Shown here: positions 14,518 through 25,804 of the stretch, piece by piece
Numbering within the stretch: the first letter of the stretch is position 1
Layout: the number at the start of each line of letters is the position of its first letter
Assembly: GCA_030272585.1 (NCBI GenBank)
Contig: BSYQ01000006.1
Span: forward strand, 1,327,001 to 1,391,000
Source of the DNA: Bryopsis sp. KO-2023
Lineage: Eukaryota; Chlorophyta; Ulvophyceae; Bryopsidales; Bryopsidaceae
DNA length: 64,000 bases
Direction of reading: 5' to 3'
Notes under the pieces: generated by a model
Databases searched by the model: none
Told to the model about the DNA's origin: nothing
Seen by the model: only the letters and a program-made list of their open reading frames with translations
Program-made: the position numbers and the translations under genes

Positions 14518-14822
14518 GAAACGTAGGGTCGCCGACAAAGTTGACTTTTACCTGGAAAGCTACACAAAGACAACTTTAATAGTGGATTCGCACCAGCGTT
14601 CGCCTGTATCCAAGCGAAAAACAATTGATGGCGGCTCACACTGGCGGCGACAGAAAACGACAGAAAACGACAGAAACGAGGAAACAGCCCGATAAAAACG
14701 AGAAACCGCGCGGATGACAGAGGTTGACAGAGCGCGCGAAAAGAGGGAACGCTTCGTTCCTATGACCGACATGCTGCGACAAAACCCGGAAAACAGACCC
14801 TATAAGCCTAAAGGCTTAAAAA
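14518..14822 (+). repeat. Direct repeat copy 1 (about 300 bp), partner at 15,423-15,718
   Basis: Starts GAAACGTAGGGTCGCC and ends CCTAAAGGCTTAAAAAC. It matches 15,423-15,718 almost base for base apart from a few indels in the CGACAGAAAACGA stretch. The ending CCTAAAGGCTTAAAAAC also occurs alone at about 14,366-14,382. The roughly 600 bp between the copies looks non-coding. The copies could be the ends of a small element or a simple tandem duplication; I saw no TG...CA ends or target-site duplication. Confidence 0.85.
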
Positions 14823-14826
14823 CAGA

Positions 14827-14863
14827 CCCTTACCCAACCCTAACCCAACCCAAACCCAAACCC
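14827..14863. repeat. Telomere-like CCCTAA/CCCAAA tract
   Basis: Consecutive CCCTTA, CCCAA, CCCTAA, CCCAA, CCCAAA and CCCAAA units: a degenerate C-rich telomere-type array directly after direct repeat copy 1. Confidence 0.6.
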
Positions 14864-15422
14864 ATTATTGGCAGCGAACAGCATCCACGACCTCAACACG
14901 ACCTCAGAAAGCGGACTTCCTGTCTTGTGCAAGTCAGAGTCGCTTATCGATTGGCGGAAACCTATCGGAGATCGGAAAAATATCAACAGGCCCAAGAAGT
15001 CGAACGCGAACAGGACAAGCGAAAATGTCTCCAAACCCATGGGAAGTCACATCGTCTTTGTCACGTGTTTGTGGGTCCGTGAAAACTCGAACAAAAAGTT
15101 CACGGAAACAAGGAGAAGTGAGTGTGGGGTGTACTGAGTGTGGTTTTCGCGGTATTTGTGTGTCGATTTCACGCACGTGATTCCACCGTCAATTTAATGC
15201 ACGTCACATGATCGATATTTTTGCGTCAAACAGACGCGCGAGCTTTCAGCGTGTTTTTGCGTCAAGTTCGCGTCCGTGATTTGGCGATAACTTGGTGTTG
15301 TTTGACGCAAGCGCTGCACAAGCGTCAAATACCGCCCATAAAGTGACGCTGACACCCCGTGAAAGAATCAGTGACGCTACTTTATCATCATTTTATCGCG
15401 GTTGGTTTTTTCAGATGGGACG

Positions 15423-15718
15423 GAAACGTAGGGTCGCCGACAAAGTTGACTTTTACCTGCAAAGCTACACAAAGACAACTTTAATAGTGGATTCGCACCA
15501 GCGTTCGCCTGTATCCAAGCGAAAAACAATTGATGGCGGCTCACACTGGCGGCGACAGAAAACGACGGAAACGAGGAAACAGCCCGATAGAAACGAGAAA
15601 CCGTGCGGATGACAAAGGTTGACAGAGCGCGCGAAAAGAGGGAACGCTTCGTTCCTATGACCGACATGCTGCGACAAAACCCGGAAAACAGACCCTATAA
15701 GCCTAAAGGCTTAAAAAC
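15423..15718 (+). repeat. Direct repeat copy 2, partner at 14,518-14,822
   Basis: Near-identical to copy 1 in the same orientation, with the same CCTAAAGGCTTAAAAAC end. Confidence 0.85.
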
Positions 15719-16358
15719 GAGGACCGACGCATCCGAAGCGGACAAAAAGCCAAACGAAAACAAAAGCTCGAGACACGCCCACCCTCTGCCTCGCATCCCC
15801 CCACGTGTGGGCCGGTGCCCACTGTCGACACCCTAGTACACTCTCAGCACCCTCTCGTGCTCACGAGTGCGTCATCAAGTGTACAATCTAAAAGGGGGTA
15901 TTGAACCAAGTCGTGTGGATGGCTTGGGCCAAAAGACAAATGTCGACACAAGCGACACATGCTTTTGTCACTTCTTAGTTCGCTTGCGTGGCGCGTTCTG
16001 TGGCTGCAAATCGCCCCCAGTGATGCGACCTCTTGAGCTCCAACGTTGAGCGCGCGATCACTTCCAAGAGCCAAGAACCTCGAATCCGACTGATCTAGTG
16101 ACCATGTCCGACACGGTATGTCGAGTGCCTTTTTTGCCTCGTCCTCGCAGCCTTTGAAAGGACGCCAGTTTGAAACACATCATGCGGATCTTAATTCACT
16201 GGTGAAGTTTCGAAAACGTCCGTTTAGAAACGGAAAGCAAGAACAAACAAACATCGAAAACACAAAAACACAGGCAATAATAAAGAACATGAGCACATCA
16301 TGAGCCATTCTCTTCCACATGATGTGGCTGACTGGTTTCTTGTGTGGTGGGGGAAATT

Positions 16359-16379
16359 TATATATATATATATATATAG
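16359..16379. repeat. (TA)n microsatellite
   Basis: Uninterrupted TA dinucleotide run. Confidence 0.95.
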
Positions 16380-18025
16380 ATAAATATATAAAAATTTGAG
16401 AAATCGAGAGAGGGGCGGAAATCGAACCCCATGTGGATTTTGATGTTCGGCTCACATAAAGTAGAGCTGGGTTGGGTACTTTCTTTCCTTATAAAGTTTT
16501 GGGGATCCCTTGCTTTTAGACGAGGTTTCCAGTGAGACCTCGGCCAATCACCCCCCCCTCCATCAAAATTGCATCGCCCTTTTTTTCCCAGGCAAGAATG
16601 ATTTCCCACTCACAAAATACCACGAGTACAATCAAAGCAATTCAAATACACGTCTCTGTAGGCTTTTTTTAAAGGAAAAAGAAAGGAAAACACGGGGTTG
16701 AGTACAGGGGGTACATCTCTGATCTTGACGATTCCACCCATGGCGAATGGGGTTGGATGCTGAGTATGTTTTCAAGGAGTGGAATGATGTGCTGGACCTG
16801 GACTTGGTGTTAACAAATATTAACACTAACGTCATGCCTTCCGAACAATAAGAAAATATATGACAGAAAGCAAATGCAATGCTACTGTGGGTTTGTAGTG
16901 CGACACACATCATTGATAGGATTGCTGGTGCCAGATTTGCTGTTGAGGTGTGAGTGCAAATCTAGGTAAATAAATTAATCAATGTAGCTCGTCTTTTTTT
17001 TTCCCTTTTTTTTTGAATTTTTTTGTATTGATTTGGCGACTACTGCTGCTTCTATATCCCCAGAAAAAAAAAGAGGAGTCAGGAAAAAAAAGATTAAGCA
17101 GCAAACCCCTCGAGCCACACACCTCACTTTTTTCAAGACTGGAATTGGAACCCAGGAAACTAGCAAAAAAGTGGATTATATCAAGGCAGGGGCAGCAACT
17201 CTGGGAATGATATGAATAGCAGGTGAAGGCCTGAGCACTTGGGATGATATCTGTAGAGCCTTTCCTTTCCACACTCCAACTCCATCAGCTACGTAGTTGC
17301 AGTATACTGTGTATTTTTTCCTCGGAAAATTATCATTTTGGCTGGGTTTTGAGTTATGACTGTGCAAGTGGGGTTTGAGAGCGTGACGGGAGTGTGTGGG
17401 GAGTTTGGTTGGGAAACCTTGATTTTTGCCCTTGGTTTTAACAAAACAAACGTTTTTCTCATGCAAATTGTTTTGGCAGTAACAAAATCGGCTGCAAGAT
17501 AAATGCTTGCATGTGTTGGCTGGTTGGGGAAAGTAGCAAATGCATCTGATACACTGAATAAACCCTGGATGCTAATAAGTAAGGTGCACAGGGGACCTAC
17601 TTTCCCATAAACTTAGTGTGATTTGTGCAAGAAAAGTGAAATAAACCACAGTGATCAGCAGGCTCAACATATTAGTGCAAATGTAAGTTATTTTTTTCCC
17701 AGAAATTGGAAAGGAGTCAGTATCAACATTTCTTGGCTTTATCTTTCAGAGCCCTCTGCTTGGGCCAATTCTGTTTTTTCCTGCTGTTTTTTGCCAGCTT
17801 TCCTGACTTCTTTCAGAGACCCCCATCCATTTCACACTTATTCGAAAATTTAATTCAAATTTTCAGAACAAGGGCTTTGGGGATCCAGAGTGGTGAAAAT
17901 CTGGAACGATCTCTTGCCTTTGTATAAAGAAAAAATTAAAAAAGAAAAGTTTCACAAAGGGTGTTTTGGAGGGGAAAAAAAAGTAATCACACCCTCACAC
18001 ACCCCAACGCTTCCCAGATCGGGTT

Positions 18026-19242
18026 TCACGCCCTCCCACCATTCGCCGCTTCCCGTGCTTGACGTCGGGTTCGCTCGTCTTTGACTTTTTGGGGATTAAA
18101 AGTCATCTGGCTGTCCAGGGAAGCTGTGCGGGTGTCCTGATAGTCCAGCCTCGACGAGCCACCAGCTTCCCCTATGAAAAACAAACGCTCAACAGTAACG
18201 CAGACGTGGTTTCACGTTTCCAAACACAAATCTGCAGTGGTAAACATAATCGAGTTCGGAACAATTCAAATTGAACCCCTTACCGGACAGCTTGGCGACG
18301 TTTTCCTTCGTCAGCGGAGCTCCCTTCCCTATCGTTCCTGCCACTTGTGTCGGCGGTGCTGGAACAGAAGCTACCAAGCAGCACAACCTTTTTCTTTCAG
18401 TGAATTCGACGGCGCAACAACACAACGTGATCATAAGAGGTTTGCCTGCAAATACTCACGTGACGGAGACGCAACGGAATGACGTGGTGGTGGCGGCGAT
18501 GGAGGGGTTGGAACAGGCACGACTGTTGGTAGCAGACTGCGTCTTATTTCGTTTTGGATCGATAGGAAAAAGGTCGTTTCGAAACGGCGAAAACGACAAA
18601 AAGCGTACCAATCACCATCACTGTTTTTTCTTTTGGTTTTTTCTTCTCCCTCTCTCTTACCAGCAGGAAGTTTTGCATGCACAGGTGTCCCAGAGGTGAC
18701 GACAGTGCTCCACGACGGTACAGACCACGGCATAGGCGGTGAAGCAGCCCCAAGATGAACTCACGATGGGCGGGGGGTGCTTCCATATCGGTGCACTGGG
18801 ACCTGTTCAAAGCAAGACATGTCATCATGAGTGGAAGCAAACGAAGATAAAGCTTCAAAAGAACTCGACACTGCTTACCGCTGGATGTCCAATCCATTTC
18901 ATCCGAGGAAGAATCGACGTCCATGACGTTCACATAATGTTCAAAGCCCTCCATCATGTCCACACGCCGAGACTTCCTGACCTTCGCACCATGCAAAAAA
19001 AGGCTTCAGTGCAACACTTCGCTACTTCCTTTCATTCGTCAACGGTGCGTTCTAATCCACCACCGACCTCGAACATCAACATCCGACCTTTGGGGGTGGG
19101 GGATGCATGTGCCCGGCCAGGGATATTTCTCATCACTGTTGCGACAAAGCTGGACTCAGACACCTACTTTCATCTGGCGGTGTCTTGGACGAAGAGGGTT
19201 TCGAGTGTTTCTCCGCAGTGTTGCTCCCATTCTTTGCTGCAT
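18026..19242 (-). CDS. Unrecognised small multi-exon protein, left copy
   Basis: Exon 1 starts at ATG 19,240-19,242 (MQQRMGATLRR...) and ends in RHRQMK before GTAGG. Exon 2 begins VRKSRRVDMMEG, continues through an acidic SSSDEMDW patch and ends at GTAAGC near 18,875. The last exon, after TTTCACAG-type consensus, encodes a basic tail ending in ARREA-like residues ...ARE-AANGGRA and stops at 18,026-18,028. Middle exons are uncertain; candidates are the stretches at about 18,670-18,800, a Pro-rich piece near 18,480-18,530 and one containing GKGAPLTKENVAKLS. The family is not recognised. Compared with the right copy, this one has lost about 30 nt in the exon near 18,750, which shifts a frame that stays open there. 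Coding status is therefore doubtful. Confidence 0.4.
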
Positions 19243-19447
19243 ACTTGTTTGTACTGAGATAACGAGTCTCAAGAACGCACACAGAAATCAAACTTGCGCT
19301 CGTCGGTGAAAAGCAAGTGTGGTTTATGCCACAGCACGGACTTTTATTGAACCGCACGAATCTGTTCACCTAACCGTAGGTGGATAAAGCCACGAGAAAA
19401 GTGTGAGCTGGTACGTTTTCAATTTGGAAGTGGACCCCCGTGGTCAG

Positions 19448-20116
19448 CTATACAACCAGTTGCTTTGCAATTTGCTCGTTTGGGGGAGAACCCGTGAATC
19501 TGAGAAGCGCGGAGACTTCGAATAGGTGAAACGTTGTCGTTCCGACCGTTCGGTACATCTTCTTTTCAACCCGACCCGGTCTGTCAAGTGGGAGCTGGAA
19601 GTGCGCTGGGGGAATATTTTGTGTCTTCAACACACAGGATCTAAACTTGGGATACTTTGTTTTCCTTTTTTCGTTGTGGGTAAGCTGTCTCTTGTGTTTC
19701 CAACACAACACTCGCTCAACGGATATTTGTTGAAAATTGTGAGTCGCGGTAGGGTGAATATTCATTAATGATGTGTGGAATGGTTGGCAGCAGTCGACCT
19801 TCTTCTGAAGAGCACTGCGTGTGGTCTCGCACAAAGACAATACGACCAGAGAAGCCCGTCATCTGAAGATTTTCTTTCAAGATTTGGGCACTGACAAACA
19901 CACCGGTACGCACACATGCCAGAACGCCACGACACAGAATTGTCGAAAGAACTGACCGAACAAAAAATCAGGAGCCGAGTGCGTGTGGCTGGAAAACTTG
20001 GTCAGGATGAGACTTTCTGGAGTGTGATAATTTTTGCACCCTCCATGAAGCTGGAACATATGCCATAAAGAGAAAGAAAACCATATCAATTATTTTGTCA
20101 GAACGCGACGAAGCCA
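19448..20116 (-). other. Duplicated region with weak coding potential (left copy)
   Basis: A conserved ATG at 20,114-20,116 opens a frame MASSRSDKIIDMVFF, and a second conserved stretch near 19,715-19,860 contains VRDHTQCSSEEGRLL. Both recur at 60,509 and about 60,770-60,900. A 1-nt length difference right after the first stretch (ATGGAGGGTG here, ATGGAAGGGTG on the right) shifts the frame, so at least one copy is not translated the same way. No domain is recognised. Confidence 0.25.
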
Positions 20117-21047
20117 TCTCCACTGGGGGTTTGTAAGGTGGCTGGGCTGTTTATAGAATCAACACTTTTTTAACGCTCAAAATAATTTGTACAGTTACAG
20201 AAGATTTGCGTCCGTTTGGTTGTATTGATTCTGTTTCTCGAAATGGCGTGCCTTCTCAAGCCAATAAACTGTTGATGATCGTAAGAACAGTACAATCTGG
20301 AAATGAAACTCCCCCACACTCACAAAATCCCTGACTACCTTCGGGCTGAAAAACAATTGGCACAATTTCAGACTAGTAGCACAATTCACCCCAACAGCGC
20401 TTCTATAACACAATGTCAGTACGTACGTAGTACACTACAAGTATGTTGCTTGTTATTCTGTTTAACAAACTCCACCACAATATTGTGATAAAGTTAATTT
20501 CACACGGAGCTCCACTGAAATCGAATCAAAATTGCACAGCTGATCCTCAAACACATATTGCTACCGAGTCTGAGAAACATACTCTCTCCTTATCCTAGCC
20601 CCGCTTTATGCAATGAAAGCACACGTTCCCCATGTCTGAGTCCTGCTTTATTGAATGAAACAACTTCTGAAAATCCCCCATTCTCCCCCATCCTTTCTGG
20701 ATATCAAGGGAAACGAAATTACCACATCAATATTGATTAATGGCCATTAATGGCCACTGTGCTATTGCAAAAACAGAAAAAGATATGTACTAGACCTCTT
20801 TCAGTAAGAGGCCAGAGCATGAAAACCCATCCTGATGAACGTACGAAGTGAGACTATGGTGATTGTCGACAGGAAATCGACAGCCCCATGGCTTCTAGCA
20901 CCAGAATTGTGAAACTGAAAAAAAAAACCTCCCTCTCTAATAATTCGTAAAAGTTTTAACATAGCATGTTGAGGCAAAAAAAACATCAGATGACTATTGA
21001 CTGTGAAACAAAACACATGCAGGATACCAGCTAGATACTGTCAGGCT

Positions 21048-23548
21048 TTAGTAGAGGTCGGTATGAAACGTGTAAACGGCGATGTCCCCAGCTTTCCAAG
21101 ATGCTCCAGCATGTTTCATGAGTGTTGAAACAGAGATGTGGACCAATTTCATGAAAATGGCGGTCATTGGGAGAACTGACGACAGAATGGTGATGGAAGG
21201 CAGGTCGCCCGGCCACTTGGAATGATCTGTCCATCCATTCTTAGGAATCCCAATGACCAGCACATGAGCCAATCCCAGCCCAAGCGCCAACCAAGGCAAT
21301 GAGCTGAATACAAAGCGCCATTCGCGGAACTTGAACTCACGTGAAACGGATGGAAGTGAGCCGATGGATGTTGCCACCAAGAGGGAAGCCCCGAGAATAC
21401 CTGCCCAAAACACCTTTGCTAATTATATCTGCTGTTCCATAAAGTCAATGGCACAATGCAACTCTGACGGATACGTGATGTCTTTAACATATTGAAGACT
21501 CCTTGTAGCAATGCCATTTTTTAGCATTTATCTAAGCAAAGCCCTTCCACTTAATTCAAAACCAGTCAAAGTATCGTTGATGATAAGATTGAATTCATCA
21601 CAATTGCCTAGCATCAGGATACAATCGTAGCTCACCAAACAACATTGCAACTTCTCCTCTCCAGTTCATCTTCAAGGTTTCCGGATCATAAAACTTCTTG
21701 TAGTAGACTTTGGAAAGAATGATCATTGACATGAGCACATGAATCAGGATGCAAAAGGCACTACAAAAAACATAACATGCGTCAGACTGAATATTGGCAA
21801 ATATTCTGCCAATCCAGAGAAGGAAAAAGACAAACTGTCCCTTTGTGTTTTTGTAAAAAAGACAGTCTTCCAAATCCTGTATTAGGATGTCTTATTTGAA
21901 AAAGCATCAGATTCGTTTTGTTTTTACCTGAGCAACCCTAGAGGTTTGCGTCCATCGAGCCAAGCTTTCAGAAAGCGTGGCAATTTTACATCTTTGGTCC
22001 TTCTCATACATTGAATGACTCCCACAAGAGCCCCAGGCAAAAAGGTGAGGGCCAGTCCCCATAATCCCAGCCAGCACATTGCCTTGTTGGTAACCTATCA
22101 AGAACACCACCACTGCTATGCACCATTTGATTGTTTTCTCAACAGAGAGAGTTCCTCCCTGACAAATGTACAGACTTTAAAAGTGAAAATATTTTAATAA
22201 AAAAAATAATAAAAAAATCGGAATGGTGATATTGAGGGGTGTCATTAGATCGTAACTCTATGAAGTACCTTCCCAAGTATTAAATTTGCTAAGATAGTCC
22301 TCAAATGAAGCAAACAACTCACCTGCAATGGCAGATTATCCCATTTGTATCCTTTCTTGACATTGTATCGAATGAGGGCGAAAACGAGCAGAGGACCGAA
22401 AAGAGCAAACATGAAGAGAGTGGGAAGAATCCATGTGGGGAACAGAGAGAACTGATATTTCTCAAGCTTATTGGCATGTCCCAATGGGAAGGACCTCATG
22501 ACATGGATGCCAATAGCCTTGGCAAACACCTCCACATCCTGTAGAGCCTGTGGATTGTCTGCTGCAGCTGTCGTGAAAAAAGGTGCTGATGGGACTGTCT
22601 CTGTCTCCAGCACTGACAGTACAACATCAGCTATTCAACATCAGTTCTATCCAAATCATCGAAGTAACTTTTTTTTTGTCTTCTTCTTTACTTGAACCTT
22701 AAATTCCAGCCAAAACGAATATCCAATCAACTCCTGTAAAAGCATGTTTTTGACCTTATTCCTGGATCACAACACTGACTTGTGTGTCAGAAACTGCTGA
22801 TGGTCTTACTTCTGTATGCAGAAATGTTGTTGAAGGACTTCACAACATGAGAGTCCATTCCTTCAAGCAGCTCCTGAAGCCTCTCTGCAACACTACTGAT
22901 GGAAAGTCTCCCAGCGAATCCACCCTCTCGGAAATTATCACCCTGCATCAACCACAATGCAAATACTAAATGTGCATTACAATAAATAGTGGTGCATTCA
23001 CAGGGCTTCGTCAGTTCTGCAAAGTCAAAGTCATCGACACATTGCAGATCCTCACCTGAGTTATTTTGGCGACTTCATCTGGACTGGGGTTGCTCACATC
23101 CACGATCACTTTGCTGTGGAGAAGTTTGTGGTTGGTCTGGACGAACGCGAAGTGGGATGCAGCAGGGATCGCCAACACCATCAGGGTTGCACCTTCCAGC
23201 GCTTCAGCGACTGGTGCAATGGGGATATGCTCCAGGCCTGGAACAAATTTGCGCTCCCCCTGCCCAGATGTCAGATCTCAGTAGGTGGCAGCAAAAGTAC
23301 GCCACAGATCCAGCATATATATCCAGAGCGCTGTGGCGGCGTTTTCGTATATCCCCCACCTTGCTGACTTTGATGCTTCCCATGGCCACCTCAAAGCGCT
23401 CATATGCAAAGCTCTGCTCCACGATGTTGCAGAAGCCCTGCGCGAAGCAGCCATCCCCGATAACGGCGACCTTGGCCTCCACCTCCTTCCCGACCCCCGA
23501 GATCACCACACTGTCATCTCCCTTCACACCTTGCTCGAAACGATCCAT
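21048..23548 (-). CDS. STEAP-like metalloreductase, left copy
   Basis: Seven exons: 23,360-23,548; 23,056-23,259; 22,810-22,942; 22,323-22,612; 21,928-22,094; 21,636-21,760; 21,048-21,400. They join in frame to 486 residues, close to the usual STEAP length. The N-terminal half is an F420H2:NADP-oxidoreductase-type Rossmann domain (VAVIGDGCFAQG, then VIVDVSNPSPDEVA and VVKSFNNISAY). The C-terminal half is a six-helix ferric-reductase-type membrane domain with CILIHVLMSM and LGLAHVLVIG, whose His residues match the haem-binding pair of STEAPs, and the signature TSIGSLPSVSREFKFREW. STEAPs use NADPH to reduce Fe3+ or Cu2+ across membranes. Start chosen at the first in-frame ATG before the Rossmann strand. 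No broken codon is seen. A near-identical paralogue lies at 45,859-48,268. Confidence 0.88.
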
Positions 23549-24184
23549 CGTCAGTTTCACTGTCCCTGCTTCTCGCCTGAGCAGTATCCAGGACTCGTTT
23601 GTTATCCCGCTGCCTGTTCCATTCTCCGCCACCCATTTTGTACATGAGCACAACGACGAGCGCGTGGCGGGCGGAAGCCCAACATTTGCCACAAGCCCAC
23701 CACGAGTCCTGCAGATTGCAGTTATCTTTCACGACATTGATATTGAGTCGACATTAATATTACATCCTGTCTGGGATCCAGAGGATAGGGTGCGCAGTCA
23801 CCCTCAAAATAAGGGAGCCGACGCGTAGTGATTGGGATTGACCAATACATGTGACGGTTCGGAAAAAAGATGATTTTCAGACCAGAGTTTGACATACAAG
23901 GGTGACTCACCCGTTCGAGTATATATATATTTACAACAACATTTAAGATTGATGTTCAATGTGATGCTTCATGAAAAGAAGTGATCGAAGTTCCGATAAA
24001 AAAATGCCAAACTTGTGTACGACCGAAGGCACAAGTGTTAAACCATTTACCACGAAACTCAAAAAGTCACGTAACTACAAAACAAGTCGAACAAAAAGAA
24101 AAAGGTATAATAACTAACTTAATTTTTAAACTTAGGTTTAAAAAAAGTTAAAAAGGGTCCAAAGAAGGATCAAGAAAAAATTAA

Positions 24185-24233
24185 GGCGATTAAGGGATTT
24201 GAACCCCTAAGATCGTCCCGTCGACGAACCACC
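24185..24233 (-). ncRNA. Mini tRNA-like structure (left copy)
   Basis: On the minus strand, 7-nt ends GGTGGTT and AATCGCC pair fully (with wobbles) around one short hairpin (CGTC-GACGG-GACG) and a T-arm-like hairpin with B-box GGTTCAAATCC. An anticodon arm is absent. A TTTTTT run follows within 5 nt. Its partner at 45,094-45,142 keeps the same pairing with different bases at three positions. It may be a Pol III RNA or the head of a tRNA-derived SINE. Confidence 0.35.
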
Positions 24234-24423
24234 TTTTTCTTTTAAAGAGAAAAACCCCTAATGGAAGCGGGAAAAAAAACTTGATCTAACCAACCCCCGC
24301 CAAGATTACCCGCTCCCTCACGACAACGCGCTCGGGTCGCACCCCCGCGCACGAGCCGAGAGGCTCGCTCAAAGCCTCTCTCGATGGGAATTCCTCTCGC
24401 CCGAAGACGAAGAGGGGCACACG

Positions 24424-24773
24424 TGTAGTGAATCGCCTGATTCAGAGCCTGCTGGGCCCTGAATCAGGAGATCTGACTGTAGGTTGGCGAGCTGGCAGCT
24501 CAGCAGGTGTCCCTGCTGAACTGGCAGCTCAGAACATTCTGTGATCTGACCTGATACAGTGATGGGTTCACTGTGTCAGCTCAGTAGTTGTCTGATCAGG
24601 GGATCAGGTCTTGTCAGAGGTGCTGCAGCAGGGTATTTGAGCAGCGCCTCTAGGGTATTGGTACGCTTGGTTTTAACCTAGCTTTAACCTTGTTTGGAGT
24701 GCTTTGCACCTTGGTCTCCCTTTTGTTTCACCTTCAGCTTGGCTGGCAGACTTGCAGAGTCGCAGCCGTTGCA
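24424..24773. mobile_element. Solo LTR, 350 bp, TSD ACACG
   Basis: The insert begins TGTAGTGAATCG and ends CAGCCGTTGCA (TG...CA). It is flanked by a perfect 5-bp duplication ACACG at 24,419-24,423 and 24,774-24,778. The right arm shows the uninterrupted site (GTCGGTCCCGTGTGCC at about 44,902-44,917), with a single copy of the target apart from one base. These are the hallmarks of an LTR-retrotransposon reduced to one LTR by recombination. A TATTTGA element near 24,635 could be its promoter; that is a guess. Confidence 0.85.
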
Positions 24774-25153
24774 ACACGGCACCGACACCTCCCCCGAAGG
24801 ACTTGGTGGGCGCTAATCCTGGCACTAGGCGCGGGACGTCGGATTCGTGCACCGGAAAGATGTTTTAGTGGAAAAGTTCGCTCGGTATGTTAAAATTTAC
24901 GTATTTCCTGCTTATGTTTTCCGTGTTTTCGTGGAACTTTGCACTTTTGATTGAGGAATTGTGATCAGCGGGATAATCCACTTGCCCGATCCGTCACATC
25001 AAATGTTTCTCCTCCTCCGCATTTTCGTTTCCGCATGGTCTTTTTTTCGTGGGCGTTAAACGCCGCCATCGGCGGTTCCTCGGTTCAACCGTCGATAGGT
25101 CTCGCCGACGGTGTTTGCGTAAAAGGGCTACCTGGAGTCGAACAGGTCGTAGC

Positions 25154-25804
25154 GATTGTTTGCTCCGCATTCTGAAGGGACGAGGTTCGACTCGACCAAT
25201 GTTTTGATAAACATCAGGGGGCATCAACGGTAAATTCCGTCGACTGTGCATGTGTTGCTGGAATGGTTTCGTTTTCTTGAACGTGATTTCGATATCAAGA
25301 AAAAAAGAGGTGCCGTAGAGGAAGGGGATGTTCGGGGCGATTGCACACTTATCTGGTGGTTAGGGAGAACAAATACAGCAAAAACTCGAGGTGTCGATTT
25401 GGTTTCAGTTGGGTGACCCTCAGCTGCAAAATCTGTGTGGGAGAAGTGCAAGTTATTTTGACCAGGTTGATGAGTAAATGAAGAAGCATGCCATCTTCTC
25501 AAGACAGAAAATGGGTTTTCCTCTTTAAAGAGAGCAGGTTCGGAGCAGTTTGCAACAATTAAGTATAAATACAATCCCCCTCAGTTTCATTTGCTACCAG
25601 CCGTCAAAGCACTATACGAAAAACTCTGGAATTTCATAGCAACACTAACTCGTGGGTCCCGAATCCCAGTCTATGAACCATCAACGTCCATGAATCCAGA
25701 TTTCCCCATCGCAGAGTGCTGCTATTGTTTGACATATAAAAATATCGTCTCCTTTCTAGCATGGACCTTGAGATTTTTTGGTGAAGCTTGTGAAGGGGGG
25801 GAGG
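25154..25804. other. Start of the unique centre, no gene seen
   Basis: AT-rich sequence between the inner palindrome boundary and the 3' end of INO80. Open frames on either strand are short and unsupported. The INO80 transcript end probably lies here. Confidence 0.6.

Larger units (their letters stand above)
11876..17469. other. Left-arm-specific block without a supported gene
   Basis: No counterpart lies between the homologous segments of the right arm, where only about 165 bp separates them. The block holds simple repeats, a near-identical direct repeat pair (14,518-14,822 and 15,423-15,718), a degenerate repeat pair near 12,838-12,925 and 13,766-13,852, a telomere-like tract at 14,827-14,863 and AT-rich DNA. 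Open frames here (for example minus 12,244-12,531 and 13,687-13,890) are short, lack recognisable domains and have no convincing splice partners. The block may be composite repeat DNA inserted in the left arm or lost from the right. Confidence 0.6.
17470..20790 (-). repeat. Left-arm segment b of the inverted duplication
   Basis: Its reverse complement aligns with 59,856-63,178 over the whole length with scattered substitutions and small indels. A shared landmark is the TTAATGGCCATTAATGGCC stretch at about 20,735-20,755, found again at 59,883-59,901. The segment carries two small transcription-unit candidates, described separately. Confidence 0.9.
20795..25153 (-). repeat. Left-arm segment a of the inverted duplication
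   Basis: Its reverse complement aligns with 44,531-48,515 and includes all seven exons of the STEAP-like gene with identical exon lengths except the last (353 versus 356 nt). The inner boundary is the CGTAGC at 25,148-25,153 against GCTACG at 44,531-44,536. Past these points the two sides differ. The left arm alone contains the 350-bp solo LTR. Confidence 0.93.

Noticed and set aside
16400..16500. B-box-like GGGGTTCGATTTCC on the minus strand, considered as a tRNA.
   Set aside because: No matching acceptor strand, D-arm or anticodon arm can be built around it.
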